Source: DATGIQ01 sp035295665
GTDB lineage: Bacteria; Planctomycetota; Planctomycetia; Gemmatales; Gemmataceae
Length of the DNA: 7,794 nucleotides
Direction of reading: 5' to 3'
Assembly: GCA_035295665.1 (NCBI GenBank)
Contig: DATGIQ010000494.1
Location: 1-7,794 of the forward strand
A model generated the notes under the pieces. That model made no database searches and was not told the origin of the DNA. It worked only from the letters and a program-made list of their open reading frames with translations. Made by a program: the position numbers and the translations under genes. Shown here one piece after another: positions 1 to 5,322 of this stretch (its first letter is position 1; each line of letters opens with the position of its first letter).

Positions 1-318
1 ATGCGCCGCTTCGTTGCGGAGCGCAGTTGGGAACCGTTCCACAGTCCCAAGAACCTGAGCATGGGCGCGGCCGTCGAGGCGGCGGAGCTGATGGAACATT
101 TTCTTTGGGTGGACAACGAAGCCTCGCGCGCGGTGATTCAGAATGCCGACAAAATGGGGGAAATCGCAGACGAGATGGCCGACGTCGCCTGCTACCTCTT
201 GGCGCTCAGCAATACGCTGGGGATCGATCTGAGCGAGGCCATTCTTGCCAAGCTGGCCAAGAATGCCCGCAAGTATCCGGTCGAAACGTATCGCGGCCGC
301 TTCCGCGCGGAGGACTGA
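1..318 (+). CDS. MazG-like nucleotide pyrophosphohydrolase (dCTPase type), N-terminus probably cut by window edge
   Basis: Predicted small all-alpha NTP pyrophosphohydrolase of the MazG/RS21-C6 (dCTP pyrophosphatase-like) group, which hydrolyses (d)NTPs to NMP and pyrophosphate in the cytoplasm and cleans the nucleotide pool. Seen in the sequence: the family opening 'RFVAERSWEPFHSPKNL' (residues 3-19); the metal-binding ExxE as E26-A-A-E29; the matching ExxD as E58-M-A-D61; and the family ending 'KNARKYPVE' (87-95). These Glu/Asp residues normally hold Mg2+. Family members usually carry about 10-20 more residues before the RFVxERxW segment, and the ATG is the first base of the window, so the true start probably lies upstream and this Met may be internal. 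It ends in TGA and is followed by a long gap, so it is probably the last gene of its own transcript. The substrate (dCTP or another NTP) cannot be read from the sequence. The family call is strong. Confidence 0.88.
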   Translation: MRRFVAERSWEPFHSPKNLSMGAAVEAAELMEHFLWVDNEASRAVIQNADKMGEIADEMADVACYLLALSNTLGIDLSEAILAKLAKNARKYPVETYRGRFRAED

Positions 319-419
319 AACTGCCGTCCGAATTACGGAACAAAAAAGGCAACGGTCAGCGTTGAAAACGCATTCTCAGATAAACACTCGTTGAATATAG
401 ACTTTTTGACAATATTCCT

Positions 420-448
420 TTGCCAAATGAACCGGCGGTCGTTATGCT
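420..448 (+). promoter_or_regulatory. Candidate sigma70-type promoter for the rimI-cmk-plsC unit
   Basis: A TTGCCA hexamer at 420-425 (5 of 6 bases of TTGACA) is followed after exactly 17 nt by TATGCT at 443-448 (4 of 6 bases of TATAAT). It lies at the edge of the AT-rich island in the gap before rimI. A TTGACA at 406-411 is a perfect -35 hexamer, but I see no good -10 at 16-18 nt. If this promoter is used, the rimI leader would be about 295 nt long. The evidence is only motif and position, and planctomycete promoter consensus is poorly defined. Confidence 0.35.
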
Positions 449-476
449 TTGGACTTCAGTGGATTATCCCGCCGGT
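431..476. repeat. 8-bp perfect inverted repeat around the candidate -10 box
   Basis: ACCGGCGG at 431-438 is the exact reverse complement of CCGCCGGT at 469-476, with 30 nt between them. The candidate -10 hexamer (443-448) and the expected transcription start (about 455) both lie inside the arms. This could be a split operator or a chance GC-rich dyad. An 8-bp match in GC-rich DNA is not rare. Confidence 0.35.
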
Positions 477-511
477 CGTAAGGGGGGTCACGCGCCATGA
501 AGGCGGCGAAA

Positions 512-529
512 GGGGGAATGGATTCCCCT
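512..529. repeat. Short near-perfect palindrome (GGGGAAT-GG-ATTCCCC)
   Basis: GGGGAAT at 513-519 and ATTCCCC at 522-528 are perfect inverted halves around a GG centre, with a further G-T wobble at 512/529. As RNA it would form a 6-7 bp stem with a TGGA tetraloop. As DNA it has the shape of a dimeric repressor site. No T-run follows, so it is not a standard intrinsic terminator. The role is unknown. Confidence 0.35.
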
Positions 530-650
530 GCTCTGTTCGAACCAGCGCCAGCGAGTGACCTTGAGCCGAATTTGGAGCATTGCTAATATCCGGCGGTGAT
601 GTGGGCGAGAGCGGACGCCGCGAGCCTACTCAGAGAGTATCCCACCCGAC

Positions 651-719
651 CAATCGATTGCCGCCGATTTCGATCGGAATGCAAGCGGAAAGCGTGATGC
701 ACCCACGGAGGGGGCTCCG
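651..719 (+). promoter_or_regulatory. Cluster of small dyads in the presumed rimI 5' leader
   Basis: Three dyads lie in the 100 nt before the rimI ribosome binding site. CAATCGATTG (651-660) is a perfect 10-bp palindrome. CCGAT-TTCG-ATCGG (664-677) is a 5-bp stem closed by a UUCG tetraloop. CGGAG-GGGG-CTCCG (706-719) is a 5-bp stem with a GGGG loop that ends 18 nt before the Shine-Dalgarno. They could fold in the leader RNA and influence translation, but each is short, and I recognise no riboswitch or known leader class. Confidence 0.3.
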
Positions 720-749
720 CGCGCTCGTGGCGAGGGGAGGAGTCCGTTC

Positions 750-1283
750 ATGAGCACGGGTCGTACCGAAAAAGAACAAACGCGCGTCCATATTCGCTGG
801 ATGATCCGCCGCGATATGCCGGAAGTCTTACAGACAGAACAATCGAGCTTCGAGTTTGCCTGGACGGAGGAGGATTTCCTCCGCTGTCTGCGGCAACGCA
901 ACTGCATCGGTATGGTCGCCGAACAGGGCGAGAAAGTCATTGGGTTCATGATCTATGAGTTGCACAAGATCAAGCTACATATCCTGAATTTCGCAGTTCA
1001 TCCAGCTTGCCGGCGTTCGGGCGTCGGGGCCCAGATGGTTGCCAAGCTGATCACCAAGCTCTCCAGCCATCGCCGGACCCGAATCACCTTGGAGGTGCGC
1101 GAGACCAACCTGGCCGCCCAGCTCTTTTTCCGTGCCCAGGGCTTCCGGGCCATGCGGGTGCTGCGCGGCTATTATGAGGACAGCGGGGAAGATGCATTCC
1201 TGATGCAATACCAGCTGGCCAACGACACCAGCGAGGATCCCGATGATGCGGTCAACCGGATCGCACAATACGAAGATAATTGA
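750..1283 (+). CDS. rimI: RimI-type GNAT N-acetyltransferase (ribosomal protein S18 alanine N-acetyltransferase-like)
   Basis: GNAT-fold enzyme that uses acetyl-CoA to acetylate a protein N-terminus. The RimI family acts on the N-terminal Ala of ribosomal protein S18. Seen: start ATG with AGGAG at 738-742 and a 7-nt spacer; beta4 'LHILNFAVHP' (76-85); acetyl-CoA pyrophosphate loop R88-R-S-G-V-G-A94; 'LEVRETN' (114-120), whose E115 aligns with the general base Glu of enterobacterial RimI (E103 as I recall); 'FFRAQGF' (126-132); and the C-terminal 'GYY...GEDAFLMQY' (140-154) typical of RimI. The presumed general acid Tyr (Y115 in the enterobacterial enzyme) is Phe here (F127). At 177 aa it is longer than the usual ~150, with about 12 extra N-terminal residues and an acidic tail after about residue 156. 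Its end overlaps the next ORF by 41 nt. The family is sure. The S18 substrate is inferred, and another GNAT target is possible. Confidence 0.85.
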   Translation: MSTGRTEKEQTRVHIRWMIRRDMPEVLQTEQSSFEFAWTEEDFLRCLRQRNCIGMVAEQGEKVIGFMIYELHKIKLHILNFAVHPACRRSGVGAQMVAKLITKLSSHRRTRITLEVRETNLAAQLFFRAQGFRAMRVLRGYYEDSGEDAFLMQYQLANDTSEDPDDAVNRIAQYEDN

Positions 1284-2394
1284 CCGCTCCCGCTCCGACG
1301 GCGCCCAGCGCGACGCGCCGCGGCAGATCGTGTGCTGGGCTGATCCGATTGTGGCGGCGACGCATCGCTTTTCCCACGTTCGCCGGCCGCTCTTGTTGCC
1401 CGGGATTGAACTGCCACCCCGTCCGGGACTGTTGTTGTTGACCGCGCTATTGCTGGGCCTCTTTTGCCTGGTGATGACTATCCCGAGGCATCCCCCGTCG
1501 GAAGCGGCGGGCGAATTTGCCTTGCTTAGCGACCTGTCGTCCTCTAATCTCAATAACACCAGTGCCGAGGCACCCCACCAGGTAGCGGTGCCTCAAACGG
1601 GAGAAGGCAGTTCGGACACGACACCGAGCGCCCCGGCTGCCCCCGGGTCGCCCCCTGTCTTGCAGGTGCCCGAGCTCCTGGCTGCTCCGACACCGGAGCC
1701 GGTGCCCCTGTCGCCGGCAGAGTTCACCCGCCCACCGGCTACAGAGGAAACCTTGGCCATCTTACCGGCCGCGGTGCTGGAGCCAGTCCGGCAGGACTGC
1801 TACCCGATTCGCGACCCACACCAAGGAGACACACCGATGATGCGCACGTGGAAGAGGCTGGGGTTGAATGCCTTCTTGGCCGCACTGTTTGCGGCAACGC
1901 CTGCTCCGGGCAGCACTACGGCCGGTCCGCCGAGCGACTCGGAGAAACTCGAAGAAATTCAAAGGCAGCTCAACGAAGTGAAGACTGCCCTGGCCGAAAT
2001 CAAGAAAACCCTGACGGAGAATCGCACCGACTCCAATTTGGGAACGCAAAAAATTCAAAGCCAGATCAGCGAGCTCCATACCCAAGTTGTGCCGCTGCTC
2101 GACAGTTTGCGCAACCGTGCGACCCCATCGACCCGGATTGCCGCCTCTCCTCCTTCGGATACAGGACTCGGCACGCCCACGGCGCGGATTGAAATGGCGA
2201 ACACTTATTCGCAGCCCGTCTCGATCGTCATTAACAATCGCCGTTCGTATGCGTTGCAACCGGGCGAACGGCGCCTGAGCGATCCCGTCCCGGCCGGCTC
2301 CTTCACTTACGAAATTCTGGGCGTCACGCCGATCGTGACCCGGACGGTGGCCGCGGACAAGGTCTTCACCCTTTGGGTCCATCCGCAACCCTGA
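1243..2394 (+). CDS. Hypothetical membrane/secreted protein: TM segment, Pro-rich linker, internal signal peptide, coiled coil, C-terminal beta domain
   Basis: Not a named family. Read as one 383-aa protein: a basic N-terminus (1-60), one hydrophobic segment 'GLLLLTALLLGLFCLVMTI' (62-80), a Pro/Ser/Thr/Ala-rich stretch (about 82-198), a second signal-peptide-like segment starting at M199 with R/K residues and 'LGLNAFLAALFAA' (206-218), a charged heptad-like coiled coil (about 232-290), a Pro-rich hinge, and a small beta-rich domain (about 313-383) with 'NTYSQPVSIVINNRRSY' and 'VPAGSFTYEILGV'. I associate that last domain with planctomycete exported proteins. The start at 1243 has GAGG at 1233-1236 and overlaps rimI by 41 nt. 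GTG 1330 is an alternative. A strong ribosome site lies just before M199 (1837), so the real product may be only the 185-aa secreted protein 1837-2394. The upstream part looks coding by third-position GC and its open length. Function unknown; probably cell envelope. Confidence 0.55.
   Translation: MMRSTGSHNTKIIDRSRSDGAQRDAPRQIVCWADPIVAATHRFSHVRRPLLLPGIELPPRPGLLLLTALLLGLFCLVMTIPRHPPSEAAGEFALLSDLSSSNLNNTSAEAPHQVAVPQTGEGSSDTTPSAPAAPGSPPVLQVPELLAAPTPEPVPLSPAEFTRPPATEETLAILPAAVLEPVRQDCYPIRDPHQGDTPMMRTWKRLGLNAFLAALFAATPAPGSTTAGPPSDSEKLEEIQRQLNEVKTALAEIKKTLTENRTDSNLGTQKIQSQISELHTQVVPLLDSLRNRATPSTRIAASPPSDTGLGTPTARIEMANTYSQPVSIVINNRRSYALQPGERRLSDPVPAGSFTYEILGVTPIVTRTVAADKVFTLWVHPQP
1823..1839 (+). 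promoter_or_regulatory. Strong internal ribosome binding site and alternative ATG start
   Basis: AAGGAG at 1823-1828 sits 8 nt before ATG 1837, with a second ATG directly after. This is the best Shine-Dalgarno in the window. The residues that follow (M-M-R-T-W-K-R, then a hydrophobic stretch, then ATPAPG) have the n-, h- and c-regions of a Sec signal peptide. Together these argue that translation starts here, giving a 185-aa exported coiled-coil protein, instead of or in addition to the long ORF from 1243. In the +1 frame the bases ATGA at 1837-1840 would also form a stop/start overlap. Confidence 0.6.
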
Positions 2395-2419
2395 GTTCGC
2401 CGGCGGGTCGCAGACCGGT

Positions 2420-2429
2420 GCAGCGCTGC
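2420..2429. repeat. Perfect 10-bp palindrome before cmk
   Basis: GCAGCGCTGC is its own reverse complement and lies in the 67-nt gap (2395-2461) between the hypothetical gene and cmk. No T-run follows. It may be incidental. Nothing else clear is seen in this gap apart from the short overlapping ORF from ATG 2443. Confidence 0.3.
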
Positions 2430-2461
2430 GAGCCGTCGCTCAATGATCAACAAGCATCCCC

Positions 2462-3127
2462 ATGATCGTCACCCTTGATGGACCCGCAGGCGCCGGCAAG
2501 AGCAGTGCTGCCAAGGCGTTGGCCAAGCGTTTGGGCTTCGAGTATTTGGATACCGGAGCGATGTACCGCGGGGTGACGTTGGCGGTCTTGCGGGCCGGGA
2601 TCGATCCACGCGATCCCGTCGCCCTTGCCCGGCTGATGACCGATCTGCGGCTCGAAATGCCTCCTGGAAAGGTCTTCCTGAATGGGGAGGATGTCACCCA
2701 TGAAATTCGCTCCGCCAAGGTAACCCATGCTTCGGGGCTCGTGGCCGACAGTTCCATCGTGCGGCGTCATCTGGTCGATTTGCAACGTGCTCGGGCCGCG
2801 GGGCGCAACATCGTTTGCGAGGGGCGTGACCAGGGGACGCTTGTCTTCCCCGATGCGGCGTGCAAGTTTTTTCTGGTAGCAGATCCCGCCGAGCGGGCGC
2901 GGCGGCGGCAACGGGAGATGGCCGCGCGGGGAGAAGTCTTTTCCTGGGACGAAGTGCTGCGGGCCCAGGAGGAGCGCGACCAGCACGATGCCGCGCGCGA
3001 CCTGGCTCCGATGGTGCCCGCGGCCGATGCCATCCTCCTCGATTCCACCCGGCTGAGCCTCGACGAGGTCGTGGACCGGATGGAACAGGAAGTAAAAAAA
3101 CGCAAGACCGATCAAGGGGAAATCTGA
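2462..3127 (+). CDS. cmk: Cytidylate kinase (CMP/dCMP kinase)
   Basis: Cytoplasmic NMP kinase that phosphorylates CMP and dCMP with ATP, feeding CTP/dCTP synthesis and recycling CMP released by phospholipid synthesis. Seen: P-loop G7-P-A-G-A-G-K13-S-S; 'YLDTGAMYR' (28-36) with the CMP-site Arg R36; 'EGRDQGTLVFPDA' (120-132) holding R122-D123; an Arg-rich lid 'ERARRRQREM' (144-153); and 'ERDQHDAARDLAPMVPAADA' (171-190), where R172, D176 and R179 match the CMP-binding R181, D185 and R188 of the E. coli enzyme as I recall them. Its 221 aa is normal for bacterial Cmk. An in-frame TGA at 2444-2446 and the absence of other start codons fix ATG 2462 as the start, although no Shine-Dalgarno is visible. 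plsC follows after 22 nt, so the two are probably co-transcribed; this pairing also occurs in other bacterial groups. Confidence 0.95.
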   Translation: MIVTLDGPAGAGKSSAAKALAKRLGFEYLDTGAMYRGVTLAVLRAGIDPRDPVALARLMTDLRLEMPPGKVFLNGEDVTHEIRSAKVTHASGLVADSSIVRRHLVDLQRARAAGRNIVCEGRDQGTLVFPDAACKFFLVADPAERARRRQREMAARGEVFSWDEVLRAQEERDQHDAARDLAPMVPAADAILLDSTRLSLDEVVDRMEQEVKKRKTDQGEI

Positions 3128-3149
3128 TCGTTGGGCTCCGGAATCGTTG

Positions 3150-3824
3150 ATGGAGGAAAGTTGGCCGTCCTATCTTTGGTATCAGACCAGTTACTGGCTC
3201 AGCGCAGCCGCGATGACCTTCGGTTTTAGCTTGCGCACCCAGGGACATCAGCACGTTCCCCGTCGCGGACCTGCACTCCTCATTGCCAACCACCAGAGTT
3301 TCATGGATCCAATTCTTGTCGGCCTGGCGGTTCGACGGCACGCCGTCTTCCTGGCGCGGCAGAGTCTGTTTCGCCACCGCTGGCTAGCCCGGCTCATGCG
3401 CAGTCTCGATGCCGTACCGGTCAATCAAGAAGGGTTTGCCCGCGAAGGACTCAAGACGATTCTTGAACAGCTCCAAGAGGGCCGCGTGGTCGGAATCTTC
3501 CCTGAAGGAGAGCGCACCGCGGATGGGCAGATCCACCCGCTGCGGCCGGGGATTCATCTGCTGATCAAGAAGCTGGCCATCCCGATTATCCCGGTCGGAA
3601 TTGCCGGGGCCTACGATGCCTGGCCGCGCTGGCGGGCGTATCCGATTCCGGCCCCGCTGTTTCTGCCGGCCGGGAAAGGAACCATTGCGGTCTCGGTCGG
3701 TCGGCCCCTGGATTCGCGCCAGTTCGCCGGCCAGCCGCGCGCACAAGTGTTGGCCGACCTGTTTGTGGAATTGCAAAAGCAGAAGGACCGCGCCGAGCGC
3801 CTCCGCCGGAAACGTTCGGCGTAA
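3150..3824 (+). CDS. plsC: PlsC-type 1-acylglycerol-3-phosphate O-acyltransferase
   Basis: Membrane-associated LPLAT-family acyltransferase, expected to acylate lysophosphatidic acid at sn-2 to make phosphatidic acid for phospholipids. Seen (224 aa from ATG): the catalytic NHxxxxD box N47-H48-Q-S-F-M-D53; the acceptor-binding box F117-P-E-G-E-R122 (family FPEGTRS); 'IPIIPVGIAG' (144-153), the third conserved block; and a basic C-terminus rich in Lys/Arg. A weakly hydrophobic N-terminal stretch (about 8-27) may help membrane binding; there is no long TM helix. ATG 3150 is preferred over TTG 3147, which immediately precedes it; no clear Shine-Dalgarno is seen for either, so translation may be coupled to cmk 22 nt upstream. 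A CMP-recycling kinase next to a phosphatidic acid enzyme is metabolically sensible. Another LPLAT substrate, such as an ornithine lipid, cannot be excluded. Confidence 0.88.
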   Translation: MEESWPSYLWYQTSYWLSAAAMTFGFSLRTQGHQHVPRRGPALLIANHQSFMDPILVGLAVRRHAVFLARQSLFRHRWLARLMRSLDAVPVNQEGFAREGLKTILEQLQEGRVVGIFPEGERTADGQIHPLRPGIHLLIKKLAIPIIPVGIAGAYDAWPRWRAYPIPAPLFLPAGKGTIAVSVGRPLDSRQFAGQPRAQVLADLFVELQKQKDRAERLRRKRSA

Positions 3825-3866
3825 TTTGTCCGTGGCTAGATCGCCTGGCCTCAGCGCACACCGACG

Positions 3867-3938
3867 GGACACGAGGCCGGAGCGGCAGCGACGGGGAATG
3901 GTATGCCAACCCGCCGCTGCCGCTCCGGCCTCGTGTCC
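3867..3938. terminator. Perfect 24-bp inverted repeat between convergent genes; REP-like dyad or bidirectional terminator
   Basis: Positions 3867-3890 (starting GGACACGAGGCC) and 3915-3938 (ending GGCCTCGTGTCC) are exact reverse complements over 24 bases. After one A-C mismatch (3891/3914) pairing resumes for four more pairs (3892-3895 with 3910-3913), leaving a 14-nt loop. The dyad begins 42 nt after the plsC stop and ends 38 nt before the stop of the opposing acyltransferase gene, so it is almost centred. That position fits a bidirectional terminator. There is no T-tract on either side, so it is not a textbook intrinsic terminator. Each arm also holds a mini-palindrome GCCG-GAG-CGGC, as in paired REP elements. 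Confidence 0.7.
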
Positions 3939-3953
3939 ACTCTGGTGTGGACA
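3934..3953. repeat. Second hairpin overlapping the base of the large dyad
   Basis: TGTCCAC (3934-3940) pairs with GTGGACA (3947-3953) across a 6-nt loop, with a possible extra G-T wobble at 3933/3954. Its left arm is shared with the last five bases of the large inverted repeat, so the two structures cannot both be complete. Confidence 0.4.
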
Positions 3954-3976
3954 TCGAGGGCTACCAAAACGCTCTA

Positions 3977-5227
3977 TCAGACCCGCAGGAAAATGCCGCG
4001 CCGATACATCCAGTAGCACGCCAGCCACAGAACCAGGAGCACCGCCACCGATTGCACGATGGGCCCGTAGATCCCGCCGAACAGATGCGGGCCAAAATCG
4101 GTTTGCCACATCGAACCGGCCGGGGTCTTGGCCGTCAGCGTCTGATAGCCCCAATCGAGGTGCGTAGACAACGTCCGGCTGATCCAACCTCTTCTGCTTC
4201 CCAACAATTGCGACATGCAGTAGATGGCGATGGAATTCATGCCGACCACGATCAACGGAAATGCCCAGAGGCGGAAGCCGAGAACGTCGATGATCAAGTA
4301 GAAGCCAGCCAGGATCCAAAACACCCAGCCCGAGCTGAAGATCGCCCAGCTCGGAGTCCAGATCCGTTTGACGCTGGGGCAGATCGTGTAATCGAGGATC
4401 AACCCGACCGCCAAGCAGAGCGCGCCGGCTCCCAAGAGGTAAAAGAATTTGCTCATCGGTTTGCGGGCACTGCGAAGGAGCTCCCCAGCCATCAGGCCGA
4501 GAATCATCGTCCCGATCGAGGGCACGAAGTTTAGCGTTTGATACCCGCCCTCGTTGAAATAAAAGGGCTTCTGGCGGGGAAACAAATTGAGGAACCATTG
4601 ATCAAATTCGGCAGCGAAGTTGGCGTTTTTGTTCCAGTGGGCAAAGAGGCCGGAAAACCAAAGCTCCCGGTCACGAGCTGTCGAAGTCAAAATTGCGGAG
4701 CCCACTTCTTGCACCGGTTGTTGGAAAAACAGATACCAGTACCCGCCCAGGATGGCCAAGAGGATCAGGAGCTGAAACACGAAACTCCGACCCAGCAGCA
4801 GGTAGACGAAGGCATACCCCAGGCCAATTTGCGTGAGCACGTTGACGAACGTGAAATTGGTCTGGCTGGCTCCGTTCGATGACAGAAAGATGCCCAGCAA
4901 GATGAGCGCCACGGAACGGTAGATCACGTGGGCGGCAATCCGTGTTGCGGACTGTCCCTTGGCGATGCGGCTGGCGTGTGAGAAGGGAATGGCCACGCCG
5001 ACCATGAACATGAACGATGGCTGGATCAAGTCCCAGAACGCGCAGCCGGTCCAGGGGACATGGTCGAATTCGTACCCCAGGAAGTTCCAGTATGAACTGT
5101 CCGGGAAATGTTTCTTTGCCACCTCGGCAAAGGCAAATCCACCCGAAGCCATCACGAGCATGATGAAGCCGCGATACGCGTCCAGGGAGGCCAGGCGGGA
5201 TTTTGTCGGTGGGGATGGATCGGACAT
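3977..5227 (-). CDS. Multi-pass membrane acyltransferase, HGSNAT/NagX-like (DUF5009 type)
   Basis: Integral membrane enzyme of the heparan-alpha-glucosaminide N-acetyltransferase/DUF5009 group, whose members move an acetyl group from acetyl-CoA across the membrane to an amine or hydroxyl, often of a sugar. Seen in the 416-aa product: 'RLASLDAYRGF' (11-21) opening the first helix; 'DHVPWTGCAFWDLIQPSF' (55-72), which closely matches the human HGSNAT stretch around its active-site His, making H56 the likely catalytic residue; 'VNVLTQIGLGY' (128-138); 'LNFVPSIGTMILGLMAGELL' (232-251); 'KRIWTPSWAI' (287-296); and 'FPLIVVGMNSIAIY' (323-336). About ten hydrophobic segments are visible, with a long hydrophilic stretch at about 171-233. 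I start it at ATG 5227 (GAGGT upstream), dropping a 21-residue in-frame extension from 5290. It follows the surface-protein gene in the same direction, 152 nt downstream. Acceptor unknown; a cell-envelope sugar is inferred. Confidence 0.85.
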   Translation of the reverse strand: MSDPSPPTKSRLASLDAYRGFIMLVMASGGFAFAEVAKKHFPDSSYWNFLGYEFDHVPWTGCAFWDLIQPSFMFMVGVAIPFSHASRIAKGQSATRIAAHVIYRSVALILLGIFLSSNGASQTNFTFVNVLTQIGLGYAFVYLLLGRSFVFQLLILLAILGGYWYLFFQQPVQEVGSAILTSTARDRELWFSGLFAHWNKNANFAAEFDQWFLNLFPRQKPFYFNEGGYQTLNFVPSIGTMILGLMAGELLRSARKPMSKFFYLLGAGALCLAVGLILDYTICPSVKRIWTPSWAIFSSGWVFWILAGFYLIIDVLGFRLWAFPLIVVGMNSIAIYCMSQLLGSRRGWISRTLSTHLDWGYQTLTAKTPAGSMWQTDFGPHLFGGIYGPIVQSVAVLLVLWLACYWMYRRGIFLRV

Positions 5228-5234
5228 GGCTGCT

Positions 5235-5239
5235 ACCTC
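5235..5239 (-). promoter_or_regulatory. Ribosome binding site that decides the acyltransferase start
   Basis: On the minus strand GAGGT (5239 down to 5235) precedes ATG 5227 with a 7-nt spacer. The upstream in-frame ATG at 5290 has no spaced Shine-Dalgarno, and its extra residues do not resemble the family, whose members begin shortly before the 'RLxSLDxxRG' segment. Confidence 0.6.
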
Positions 5240-5322
5240 GATTGGTGGAGAGTCGAACCGAGCATGAATCGTAACAGCCGTCTTGGGCATTCCGCAACCA
5301 CAAAATTATCGTGGCGCGTGAT

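Larger units (their letters stand above)
319..749. other. Intergenic gap with an AT-rich promoter-like island and small dyads, no convincing gene
   Basis: This 431-nt stretch separates the MazG-like gene from rimI. Its first part (about 345-430) is noticeably AT-rich compared with its surroundings. The rest holds several short inverted repeats, described separately. The only small ORF worth a look starts at ATG 599 and would encode 32 residues, but it has no Shine-Dalgarno and an unremarkable Arg-rich sequence. No tRNA-like cloverleaf and no T-tracted terminator for the upstream gene was found. Confidence 0.6.

Noticed and set aside
324..350. TCCG-AATTA-CGGA stem after the MazG-like gene, as a terminator
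   Set aside because: The stem is only four pairs and is followed by an A-run, not a T-run, in the direction of transcription.
531..550. GTTCGAACC resembling a tRNA T-loop
   Set aside because: No acceptor stem, anticodon arm or D-arm can be placed around it.
599..697. 32-codon ORF in the gap before rimI
   Set aside because: It has no ribosome binding site and no recognisable sequence, and its length is expected by chance.
975..1559. 194-codon minus-strand open frame opposite rimI and the hypothetical gene
   Set aside because: It is antisense to the clear RimI motifs, shows no family features, and is best explained as a shadow of high-GC coding sequence.
3384..4598. 404-codon minus-strand open frame across plsC, the convergent gap and the acyltransferase gene
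   Set aside because: It overlaps two well-supported genes in other frames, is Arg/Pro/Gly-rich with no recognisable domain, and has the composition expected of a shadow frame in GC-rich DNA.
5228..5290. 21-residue N-terminal extension of the acyltransferase from ATG 5290
   Set aside because: There is no properly spaced Shine-Dalgarno at 5290, a good one exists before ATG 5227, and family members begin near the SLDAYRG segment.
5268..5297. Possible minus-strand promoter before the acyltransferase (TTGCGG, 18 nt, TACGAT)
   Set aside because: Both hexamers match the consensus only partly and there is no AT-rich context. It is too weak to annotate.
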